A DNA stretch of 5,870 bases, taken from Candidatus Bathyarchaeota archaeon. Lineage in GTDB: Archaea > Thermoproteota > Bathyarchaeia > TCS64. A program made the position numbers and the translations under genes. The notes beneath the pieces were generated by a model. It was not told where the DNA came from and made no database searches. It worked only from the letters and a program-made list of their open reading frames with translations. Below are positions 1-5,710 of this stretch, one piece after another. The DNA lies in contig JAUYEB010000074.1 in the NCBI GenBank assembly GCA_030691555.1, positions 1-5,870 of the forward strand. Direction: 5' to 3'. Each line of letters opens with the position of its first letter. Positions within the stretch are counted from its first letter, which is position 1.

Positions 1-1437
1 GTCCCCCGTCAGCATCTCCACCCTGAGGCCACGCGCCTTCAACGCGGCGACGGTGGCGGAGGACTCGGGCCTCAGCTTATCCGTCAGCGTCAGGGACCCG
101 ATCACGGCGCCGTCCTTCGCGACGAGTATCACCGTCTTCCCCGCGTCCCCGGGGGCGAGGTGGTTCGTGTTCTCTATCCCCAACTCTTCGAGGAGCCGGG
201 GGTTGCCCACGCAGATGGTCGACTCGTCGAGGCGGGCCTGGACGCCGCGGCCGGGGAACGTCCTGAAGCCCGTGGGCTCGGCCTCCCCGATCCCCCTCTC
301 CCGCGCCTTCTCCACGATGGCCCGCCCGATGGGGTGCTCCGACTTCGCCTCGAGCGCCGCGGCGCACCTGAGGACCTCCCCCGGCTCGGCGCCACGCACG
401 TCGCTCACCTCGAGCTCCCCGCGGGTCAGGGTCCCCGTCTTATCAAAGGCGATCACCTTCGCCCTCGCCAGCTCCTCCACGTGGATGCTCCCCTTCACGA
501 GCACGCCGTTCCTGCTCGCACTCGCAATGGCCGATACCATGGCGACCGGCGTCGAGATGGCGAGGGCACACGGGCAGGCCACGACGAGCATCACCAGAGC
601 CCTGTAGACCCAGTCCATCAGCGGCTGGCCGAGGAGGGGCGGGACGACGGCGACGACGACCGCAGCTACTATCACGGTGGGGGTGTACCACCGTGAGAAC
701 CTGTCCACGAACGCCTCGGTCGGCGACTTGCTCTCCTCCGCCTCCACCACCATGTGGAGTATCCGTGCGAGGGTCGACTCCTCAGCCATGCTCGTGGCGC
801 GCACCGCGAGGAACCCGTCCACGTTCATGGTCCCCGCGTAGACGTCGCCCCCGACGCCCTTAGCCGCGGGCACCGACTCGCCGGTGATCGCCGACTGGTC
901 GACACCCGACTCACCCTCGATCACCTCACCGTCGAGGGGGATGCGGTCCCCCGGCCTCAGCACGAAGACATCACCGGGCATCACCTCCCCCACGGGCACC
1001 TCGACCTCGGCGCCACCCCGCCTCACGACGGCGACCTCCGGCCGGAGCTCCATCAGCTCCTCGATGGCGTGCCGCGCCCTCTCACCCGCGTAGTCCTCGA
1101 GCCTCTCGGCGAGGTTGAAGAGCAGCACGACGGCCGCCCCCTCTTCCAAGTGCCCGATCAGGGACGCGCCGACCGCCGCGACCGTGATGAGGAGATCGAT
1201 GGAGACCCTGCCCCGGAGGAGCGCCCTCAGCCCCGAGACGGCGATCGAGTAACCTGAGACGAGCATCGCCGCAAGCAGGACGACGTCCGAGACGAGGCTC
1301 CTCCCCGCGAGGAAGCTCAGGGCGAGGCCGACGCCGAGGGCCGCACCCGAGAAGACGAGCCCCCACACGCCCCCCTCGCCGCCCTCGTGGACGTGGAGAC
1401 CCTCGTCGTGCTCCCGATGTTCATGGTCGTCTGCCAA
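1..1437 (-). CDS. Heavy-metal translocating P1B-type ATPase, Zn/Cd/Pb (ZntA/CadA) type, C-terminal part outside window
   Basis: The minus strand is open for 479 codons from a TTG at 1437-1435 to the window edge, and it reads as an integral membrane metal-export ATPase. Visible in order: a His-rich tail (five His in residues 5-17) in place of a ferredoxin-like HMA domain; hydrophobic segments at about 24-44, 50-70 and 80-110; the actuator loop TGES at 185-188; a membrane segment at about 252-270; the metal-site helix with CPC at 288-290 followed by ALAISTPVAMVSAI; the phosphorylated Asp332 in DKTGTLT; SEHP at 366-369; and MLTGD at the edge (475-479). The ISTPVA context after CPC is typical of divalent Zn/Cd/Pb pumps rather than Cu pumps (family knowledge). 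TTG is the only usual start codon in frame upstream of residue 58; the frame runs back to a stop at 1488-1486, and a GAGG lies 8 bases before it. Codons end almost entirely in G or C. It is divergent from the hydroxylase genes and probably unrelated in function. Confidence 0.93.
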   Translation of the reverse strand, partial: MADDHEHREHDEGLHVHEGGEGGVWGLVFSGAALGVGLALSFLAGRSLVSDVVLLAAMLVSGYSIAVSGLRALLRGRVSIDLLITVAAVGASLIGHLEEGAAVVLLFNLAERLEDYAGERARHAIEELMELRPEVAVVRRGGAEVEVPVGEVMPGDVFVLRPGDRIPLDGEVIEGESGVDQSAITGESVPAAKGVGGDVYAGTMNVDGFLAVRATSMAEESTLARILHMVVEAEESKSPTEAFVDRFSRWYTPTVIVAAVVVAVVPPLLGQPLMDWVYRALVMLVVACPCALAISTPVAMVSAIASASRNGVLVKGSIHVEELARAKVIAFDKTGTLTRGELEVSDVRGAEPGEVLRCAAALEAKSEHPIGRAIVEKARERGIGEAEPTGFRTFPGRGVQARLDESTICVGNPRLLEELGIENTNHLAPGDAGKTVILVAKDGAVIGSLTLTDKLRPESSATVAALKARGLRVEMLTGD

Positions 1438-1445
1438 GCCTGAGG

Positions 1446-1449
1446 CCTC
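1446..1449 (-). promoter_or_regulatory. Possible ribosome binding site GAGG for the metal ATPase
   Basis: On the minus strand, GAGG ends 8 bases before the TTG at 1437. This supports TTG as the start, because no ATG or GTG in frame lies upstream. It is only four bases long, so the support is modest. Confidence 0.4.
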
Positions 1450-1473
1450 GGTTTCACCGATTTGAGGCGGACA

Positions 1474-1488
1474 CCTTTTATTAACTTA
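1474..1488 (-). promoter_or_regulatory. Putative archaeal TATA box for the metal ATPase
   Basis: The minus strand reads TTAATAAAAGG at 1484-1474. An archaeal TATA box lies about 25 bases upstream of the transcription start, which would put the start near 1455 and give a leader of roughly 18 bases carrying the GAGG before TTG 1437. The position is inferred from spacing and AT-richness in an otherwise GC-rich region. Confidence 0.5.
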
Positions 1489-1526
1489 ACGCTAAGAAAC
1501 GGCATAAAATTATTAATTGTTATTAA
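1478..1526. repeat. Three copies of TTATTAA in the divergent intergenic region
   Basis: TTATTAA occurs on the plus strand at 1478-1484, 1510-1516 and 1520-1526. The last two start exactly 10 bases apart, one helical turn, as part of two decamers beginning TTATTAA. The first copy overlaps the ATPase TATA element on the other strand. The copies may be regulator binding sites or simply reflect low complexity in AT-rich promoter DNA. Confidence 0.35.
1485..1496. promoter_or_regulatory. Near-perfect 12-bp palindrome, candidate operator of the metal ATPase
   Basis: CTTAACGCTAAG pairs in five of its six symmetric positions. It directly abuts the upstream side of the TTAATAAA element of the metal ATPase. 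This is where an archaeal regulator, such as an ArsR- or DtxR-like metal sensor, could act on basal factor binding. No regulator gene is visible in the window, so the assignment is inference from position and symmetry. Confidence 0.3.
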
Positions 1527-1584
1527 CGACAAACCATATTCATAATAAATTGAGTGCTCCCTCGTGGAGTAGAGGCTATCAACG

Positions 1585-1594
1585 CTTTTAATCG
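1585..1594 (+). promoter_or_regulatory. TATA box of the broken large-subunit stub
   Basis: CTTTTAATCG starts 33 bases upstream of the stub ATG at 1618. This spacing places transcription initiation at or next to the start codon, so the transcript would be leaderless; no Shine-Dalgarno motif lies before the ATG. The same ten bases recur upstream of the intact large-subunit gene at nearly the same spacing. Confidence 0.6.
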
Positions 1595-1617
1595 CGGAGC
1601 CCCGAGAATCATACGCA

Positions 1618-1950
1618 ATGTCCGGGCAGAGCCACTACGCCGTCATCGGTAGGGACACGCCGAGGAAGGACGGCGTCTCCAAGGTCACGGGCCGGGAGCG
1701 CTTCTCCAGCGACCTCACGCTGCCGGGGATGCTCCACGCTCGCATCCTCAAGAGCCCACACCCACACGCCAGGGTCACCAGCATAGACAAGGCCGACGCC
1801 GAGGCGATGGGCGCCATTGTCCTAACACCCGGGGACGTACCCGGCGAGAGGTTCTGCCCGCGCCTAGTCAGCACACCCGAGGCGACCTACAAGGACTAGC
1901 ACATTCTGACGCGGAAGCTGGTCTACGTCGGCGAGCCTATCGCCGTCGCG
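1618..1950 (+). pseudogene. Truncated 5' remnant of a molybdenum hydroxylase large-subunit gene, with nonsense mutation
   Basis: The frame from ATG 1618 encodes 93 residues before a TAG at 1897-1899. They align without gaps to residues 1-93 of the intact large subunit that begins at 1995; I count 61 identical. Shared stretches include KVTG, LPGMLH and CPRLVSTPEATYKD. The TAG falls where the intact gene has TGG (Trp94), a single-base change. Homology continues in the same frame past the stop (HILTRKLVYVGEPIA) to about 1950 and then ceases, where the promoter of the next gene begins. The rest of the alpha/beta hammerhead domain and all molybdopterin-binding domains are missing, so no enzyme can be made. 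The third base is G or C in 29 of the first 30 codons, against 16 of 30 in the intact gene. This matches the flanking ATPase and mocA, which suggests it is what remains of the resident gene. Its promoter looks intact, so a 93-residue peptide might still be made. Confidence 0.88.
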
Positions 1951-1963
1951 CGCGTGCATTACC
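1945..1963. other. Putative left recombination junction between resident stub and incoming operon
   Basis: Up to about 1950 the sequence matches the large-subunit coding region (VGEPIA segment) in the GC-rich codon style. From about 1951 the match stops and an unrelated short segment leads into the TATA element of the intact gene. No terminal inverted repeats, target-site duplication or transposase gene is visible here, so the join looks like recombination or end joining rather than an insertion sequence. The exact base is uncertain by several positions. Confidence 0.55.
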
Positions 1964-1972
1964 TTTTAATCG
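1963..1972 (+). promoter_or_regulatory. TATA box of the molybdenum hydroxylase operon
   Basis: CTTTTAATCG begins 32 bases upstream of ATG 1995, predicting a leaderless mRNA starting at or just before the ATGATG at 1992-1997. No Shine-Dalgarno motif precedes the start. The element is identical over ten bases to the one ahead of the upstream stub and is the likely promoter of the whole downstream operon. Confidence 0.6.
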
Positions 1973-1994
1973 TTGGTTGCACAAGCGATTAATG

Positions 1995-4346
1995 ATGTCC
2001 AGGAAAAGCGATTACGTCACTGTGGGTAAAGATACTCAACGCAAGGATGGCGTCGCTAAAGTAACAGGCTCTGAGAGGTTCGCCTCGGATCTCAGCCTCC
2101 CCGGTATGCTTCACATGAGGTTGCTTAAGTCGAGCTTCCCCCACGCCAAGGTGCTTAAAATTCACACCGAGGAGGCGGAGAAGCTTGGAGCATACACTCT
2201 CACGCCCGACGAGGTCCCAGACGTAAAGTTCTGCCCCCGTTTAGTGAGCACACCAGAGGCAACCTACAAGGACTGGCACGTCCTTGCCAAGAAGCCGCTG
2301 TACGTCGGCGAACCCATAGCTGCCGTCGCCGCTGACACTGAGGAGGAAGCCCAGCTAGCCATCGAAGCCCTAAAGGTCGACTATGAACAACTTCCCGCCT
2401 ACTTTGATGCTGAAGAGTCGAGTAAACCTGGCGCAACCCAGCTCCACGAGGCCATCGAGCTCAAGGGAACAATCATCAACCCTGAGCGAAACATCGCATG
2501 CACCCTTGACCTTCAGGAAGGGGACACAGATGCCGCATGGAAGGAGTGTGACGAGGTTGTCGAGCGTACATATCGGACGAACCGTAGGTACCACGTTCAG
2601 CTTGAAACCAAGTCGGTGCTTGTCAAACCTGAGATCGAGGGCGGAATCAGCGTCTGGAGCACCACGCAGACCATACACAATACGCGGCTCCTACTCCACG
2701 AGATATTCGGCTTGCCGATGGGCAAGATCCGCGTCTACAAGGTTCCCCTCGGTAGCAGCTTCGGGTCAAGCATCCAAGTTAACACCATCGTACCGATAGC
2801 CGTCGCGATGGCGCTCAAAACCCGGAAGCCTGTCAAACTCACCATGACTCGGGAAGAGGATATTCGCGACCACGTCAGCTATAACATGATATTCAAGATC
2901 AAACTTGGCGCAAAGAAGGATGGCACCCTAGTCGTGGGCCACCTCGACGCCATCCTTGACCTAGGATCCCATCAGATTCAGGCGTACGCCCTGCTAGGCT
3001 GCATGGCAGGATGGTGGGTCAGTCTCTACAGGCTTAAGGCGAAGAGTTACAAGAGCGTCGGAGTCTACACGAATAAGACCCCGAGTTGCGCGTTCCGCGG
3101 CTATGGGAACCCCCAAGTCAGTTGGATGGTCGAAACAATCATGGATGAGCTAGCCGAAAAAATCGGTGTCGACCCCCTCGACTTCCGTCTCAAGAACTAT
3201 ATCGGGGAAGGTGAGATATTCTGGGGCCAAGGTCCGACCGTCAAGAGCGTCATCCGGAGCTGCGGTGTCGAGGAGATGCTCAAGAGGGGTGCCAAAAAAG
3301 TTGACTGGTACAATCGGCCCAAGGCTGGCAGCCAGACTGGCCGTTACCGCAAGGGACTCGGCATGGGTCGCGGCTTCCATACCAGCAGCGCAGGAGCCCC
3401 CGTCCCAGGCACCGTAGTAGACTTCAGTGGAGCAATAATAAAGCTCAACGAAGACGGCACCGTTGACTACATCACAGCCCTCATGGACCACGGCGGAGGC
3501 ACTCTTGAGGCCCACGCAAAAATAATCGCAGAGGAGCTCTGCCTCCCCCTAGACAACGTGAACGTCATCAGTGCGGACACGAGCACAACTGTTTATGACG
3601 TCTGCACTCACGCGAGCCGGGGCATCTATTCGGGTGGAGGTGCCGCACTCAAGGTGGCAAAGCAGGTCAAGGAAAAACTTCGTACCTTTGCCGCCCGAAT
3701 GCTCGACGCCGAGGCGTCCGCCCTTAGCTTCCGCGTGGACCACGATCGCAAGCAGGGAGTCATCTACGCCGAGGGAATCAAGGGACGGGAGGTCACATTC
3801 AAGGAGATCGCCTATAACGCACGTCATAAGAACTGGGGCACCGTCGCTGCGGTAGATAGCTACCGGCAGCCAGCCTGCCCGCCTCATTTCACAAGCTACT
3901 TCATCGAGGTCACCGTAGACACGTGGACAGGAAAGGTAAAACTGGATAGGGTTGTGGCTGGTGCCGATGTAGGCACCGTCATCAACCCGAAGCTTGCTGC
4001 CGGTCAGGTCCACGGAGGTTTAGCCCAGGGCTGGAGCATGGCAGTAATGGAGGACATGAGCTACGATCCTAAAACGGGTGACCTAATCAATAATGGCAAT
4101 CTCACGGACTATAAGATCCCGTATCCCCGGGACATGCCTGACCTCGAGGACTTCGAGGTCTTCTTCGTTGAGACAATCGAGCCAACGGGACCCTTCGGCG
4201 CGAAGGGAATTGGAGAGGGCGCCCTCAACCCCGTAGCTGGCACAGTAGCGAACGCCATTCAGAACGCTCTCGGCATCCGCTTTTATGAGTTGCCTTTAAG
4301 CAAAGAGAGGATCCTTGGGGCGATCATGGAGAAGGAGGGACAATGA
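1995..4346 (+). CDS. Molybdenum hydroxylase large (Moco-binding) subunit, xanthine dehydrogenase/aldehyde oxidoreductase family
   Basis: This 783-residue catalytic subunit has the usual family length. An alpha/beta hammerhead domain spans about residues 15-130, and two molybdopterin-binding domains follow. Visible landmarks: Gln225 in STTQTIH; the first cofactor loop GSSFGSS at 253-259; CAFRGYGNPQ at 365-374 with Arg368; DHGGG near 500; CTHASRG at 537-543; and GAKGIGEG with Glu741, the predicted base that activates water for hydroxylation. Form I CO dehydrogenase has AYxCSFR in the active-site loop and this protein does not, so CO oxidation is unlikely. The cofactor loop departs from the common GGFGGK. 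ATG 1995 is chosen because the product then aligns from Met1 with the upstream stub; ATG 1992 or TTG 1977 would add one or six residues. Codons are less GC-rich than in the flanking genes, suggesting transfer. The substrate is unknown; aldehydes, aromatic or N-heterocyclic acids and thioesters are all possible. Confidence 0.95.
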   Translation: MSRKSDYVTVGKDTQRKDGVAKVTGSERFASDLSLPGMLHMRLLKSSFPHAKVLKIHTEEAEKLGAYTLTPDEVPDVKFCPRLVSTPEATYKDWHVLAKKPLYVGEPIAAVAADTEEEAQLAIEALKVDYEQLPAYFDAEESSKPGATQLHEAIELKGTIINPERNIACTLDLQEGDTDAAWKECDEVVERTYRTNRRYHVQLETKSVLVKPEIEGGISVWSTTQTIHNTRLLLHEIFGLPMGKIRVYKVPLGSSFGSSIQVNTIVPIAVAMALKTRKPVKLTMTREEDIRDHVSYNMIFKIKLGAKKDGTLVVGHLDAILDLGSHQIQAYALLGCMAGWWVSLYRLKAKSYKSVGVYTNKTPSCAFRGYGNPQVSWMVETIMDELAEKIGVDPLDFRLKNYIGEGEIFWGQGPTVKSVIRSCGVEEMLKRGAKKVDWYNRPKAGSQTGRYRKGLGMGRGFHTSSAGAPVPGTVVDFSGAIIKLNEDGTVDYITALMDHGGGTLEAHAKIIAEELCLPLDNVNVISADTSTTVYDVCTHASRGIYSGGGAALKVAKQVKEKLRTFAARMLDAEASALSFRVDHDRKQGVIYAEGIKGREVTFKEIAYNARHKNWGTVAAVDSYRQPACPPHFTSYFIEVTVDTWTGKVKLDRVVAGADVGTVINPKLAAGQVHGGLAQGWSMAVMEDMSYDPKTGDLINNGNLTDYKIPYPRDMPDLEDFEVFFVETIEPTGPFGAKGIGEGALNPVAGTVANAIQNALGIRFYELPLSKERILGAIMEKEGQ
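4334..4339 (+). promoter_or_regulatory. Shine-Dalgarno motif for the FAD subunit
   Basis: GGAGGG lies inside the end of the large-subunit gene, 3 bases before ATG 4343 and 6 bases before ATG 4346. The spacing favours the second ATG. Unlike the leaderless first gene, this internal gene appears to depend on ribosome recruitment or reinitiation. Confidence 0.7.
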
Positions 4347-5227
4347 TGGATATCAACAAGCATAACACACACATCCTCCACAGGTTCGAGTATCACGCTC
4401 CAGTAACCGTCACAGAGGCTGTGAAGCTACTGGAGGAACTCGGCTCCGAGGCTACCATCCTCGCCGGGGGCACTGACCTTATCGTAAAGATGAAGGACGG
4501 ATCCGAGAGGCCACGACACATCGTAAACATCAAGCAGATCCCAGGTCTCAGCGGCGTAAAAGAGACGTCAGAAGGGCTCTGGATAGGCACCCTCACCAAG
4601 ATCAGTGAGCTTGAGAATAGCAGAGTCATCAAGGAGAAGCTCCCCGTCTTATACGAGGCGGCAAGGGTCATTGGCAGCGTCCAAGTCAGGAACCTCGCCA
4701 CTGTGGGTGGGAACATTTGCAACGCTAGCCCTGCAGCGGACAGCGCAATCGCTTTCCTCGCCCTAGATGCAGTAGCCCAAATCACTGGCCCTAACGGTGA
4801 CCGAAAGGTTCCATTCGGCGAGTTCTTCACAGGCCCTGGTCGAACCGTCCTTAAAGAGGGAGAGTTGCTTACAGGCATAACTGTACCCAAGGAGATCTAC
4901 GGTTGGAAGGGGCACTGGGCACGAGTCGCCCGCGCCAGTATGGATATCGCCACCATCAGCCTAGCTGCCACCGCAGAAATGGATAACGATGTTGTGAAAG
5001 AAATTCGCCTCGCTTGGGGTACAGTCGCGCCAACGCCCATGAGGACGGAGAACGTCGAAGACTATCTCCGCGGTAAGAAATTGGGAAAAAACATCATTGA
5101 GGAGGCAGCGATGCTCGCCGCGTCGAGCATCAAGCCCCGCGACAGCGGGCGCAGTACTGGGCCCTACAAACGGAAGGTAGCCAAGGGCTTCATTCGTGAA
5201 GCCCTGACAAAGTTCGCGGAGGCATAA
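4346..5227 (+). CDS. Molybdenum hydroxylase medium (FAD-binding) subunit
   Basis: This 293-residue protein belongs to the CoxM/XdhB-type FAD-binding subunits and passes electrons from the iron-sulfur subunit to the final acceptor. The two flavin-binding signatures are clear: AGGTDL at 40-45, and RNLATVGGNICNASPAADSA starting at 115. A C-terminal domain ends with the family's R-x-S-x(3)-Y-x-R pattern at about 269-276. Only one cysteine is present (about 125). The extra cysteine-bearing 4Fe-4S insertion of 4-hydroxybenzoyl-CoA reductase medium subunits is therefore absent, and the enzyme is unlikely to run that low-potential reductive chemistry. ATG 4343 overlaps the large-subunit TGA as ATGA, and a second ATG follows at 4346; I chose the second because of better Shine-Dalgarno spacing. 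The tight junction implies translational coupling with the large subunit. Codon style matches the large subunit, so the two genes travelled together. Confidence 0.94.
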   Translation: MDINKHNTHILHRFEYHAPVTVTEAVKLLEELGSEATILAGGTDLIVKMKDGSERPRHIVNIKQIPGLSGVKETSEGLWIGTLTKISELENSRVIKEKLPVLYEAARVIGSVQVRNLATVGGNICNASPAADSAIAFLALDAVAQITGPNGDRKVPFGEFFTGPGRTVLKEGELLTGITVPKEIYGWKGHWARVARASMDIATISLAATAEMDNDVVKEIRLAWGTVAPTPMRTENVEDYLRGKKLGKNIIEEAAMLAASSIKPRDSGRSTGPYKRKVAKGFIREALTKFAEA

Positions 5228-5231
5228 GAGG
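5228..5231 (+). promoter_or_regulatory. Shine-Dalgarno motif for the iron-sulfur subunit
   Basis: GAGG starts directly after the FAD-subunit stop codon and ends 8 bases before ATG 5240, which is ideal spacing. The 12-base gap between the two genes indicates co-transcription. Confidence 0.65.
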
Positions 5232-5239
5232 AATAAGAT

Positions 5240-5710
5240 ATGAAGATAGCCATAAACGTGAATGGGAAGCAGCAAAGGTTCGACGTGGAACCCCACACCC
5301 TGCTCCTCAACCTAATAAGGGACGAAATGAGCCTAACTGGTACCAAGTATGGGTGTGGGATAGGGGAGTGCGGCGCCTGTACGGTACTCCTTGATGGAAA
5401 CGCCGTCTTAGCGTGTATGATGCTAGCTGTAGATGCAGATGGCCACAGGGTTGACACAGTGGAGGGACTAAGCGATTGGGGCAAACTTCACCCGATACAA
5501 CAAGCTTACCTCGACGAGGGCGCAGTGCAATGTGGCTTCTGCACCCCTGGCTTCATAATGTCAACGAAGGCTCTTTTAGATAAGAACCCGAATCCCAACG
5601 AAGCTGAGATCCGAGAGTATCTGAACGGAAACATTTGCCGCTGCACCGGCTACGTCAACATCGTCAAGGCGGTGCAGTCGGCCGCGGCGAAGATGAAGGG
5701 ACCGGGTTGA
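5240..5710 (+). CDS. Molybdenum hydroxylase small subunit with two 2Fe-2S clusters
   Basis: This 156-residue protein is complete and of standard length for CoxS/XdhC-type iron-sulfur subunits. The N-terminal ferredoxin-like domain holds one cluster on Cys39, Cys44, Cys47 and Cys59 (pattern C-x4-C-x2-C-x11-C, in CGIGECGAC). The C-terminal helical domain holds the second on Cys98, Cys101, Cys133 and Cys135 (CGFC and CRC). All eight ligands are present, so the protein should carry electrons from the molybdenum centre to FAD. The last 23 codons, after the conserved cysteine at 133, have G or C in the third position in 21 cases, against 12 in the 23 codons before them. The gene may therefore be a recombinant: incoming for most of its length, resident at the tail. 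Its stop codon overlaps the TTG start of the next gene. Confidence 0.96.
   Translation: MKIAINVNGKQQRFDVEPHTLLLNLIRDEMSLTGTKYGCGIGECGACTVLLDGNAVLACMMLAVDADGHRVDTVEGLSDWGKLHPIQQAYLDEGAVQCGFCTPGFIMSTKALLDKNPNPNEAEIREYLNGNICRCTGYVNIVKAVQSAAAKMKGPG
5636..5645. other. Putative right recombination junction inside the iron-sulfur subunit gene
   Basis: The codon style changes from mixed to strongly GC-ending at about the CRC cysteine motif. That motif is among the most conserved coding stretches of the family, so homologous recombination between diverged copies is plausible there. The assignment rests on a small codon sample and cannot be located to the base. Confidence 0.45.

Noticed and set aside
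53..1257. Open frames on the plus strand across 53-607, 160-696 and 754-1257
   Set aside because: They are complementary to the metal ATPase, whose motifs are complete and in one frame. GC-rich coding DNA has few stops on the opposite strand, and their translations show no family signature.
1560..1574. CTCC/GGAG hairpin near 1560-1572 as a terminator or riboswitch element
   Set aside because: The stem is only four base pairs, there is no poly-T tract, and it lies upstream of a promoter with no gene ending nearby.
1897..1899. TAG in the stub as a pyrrolysine or readthrough codon
   Set aside because: Read through, the frame would end after about 30 more codons at 1990-1992 and still lack all cofactor-binding domains. 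The site aligns to an ordinary Trp codon in the intact gene.
3549..4013. Minus-strand open frame of about 154 codons inside the large-subunit gene
   Set aside because: It lies opposite conserved molybdopterin-binding motifs and has no recognisable domain or ribosome binding site.
1951..5710. Insertion of the operon by a transposon or integron
   Set aside because: I see no terminal inverted repeats, target duplication, transposase or integrase gene, or tRNA attachment site. The GC-rich small-subunit tail fits homologous exchange better.
1995..5710. Aerobic CO dehydrogenase (coxMSL)
   Set aside because: The large subunit lacks the AYxCSFR active-site loop; it has CAFRGYG instead, and the gene order differs from the usual medium-small-large.
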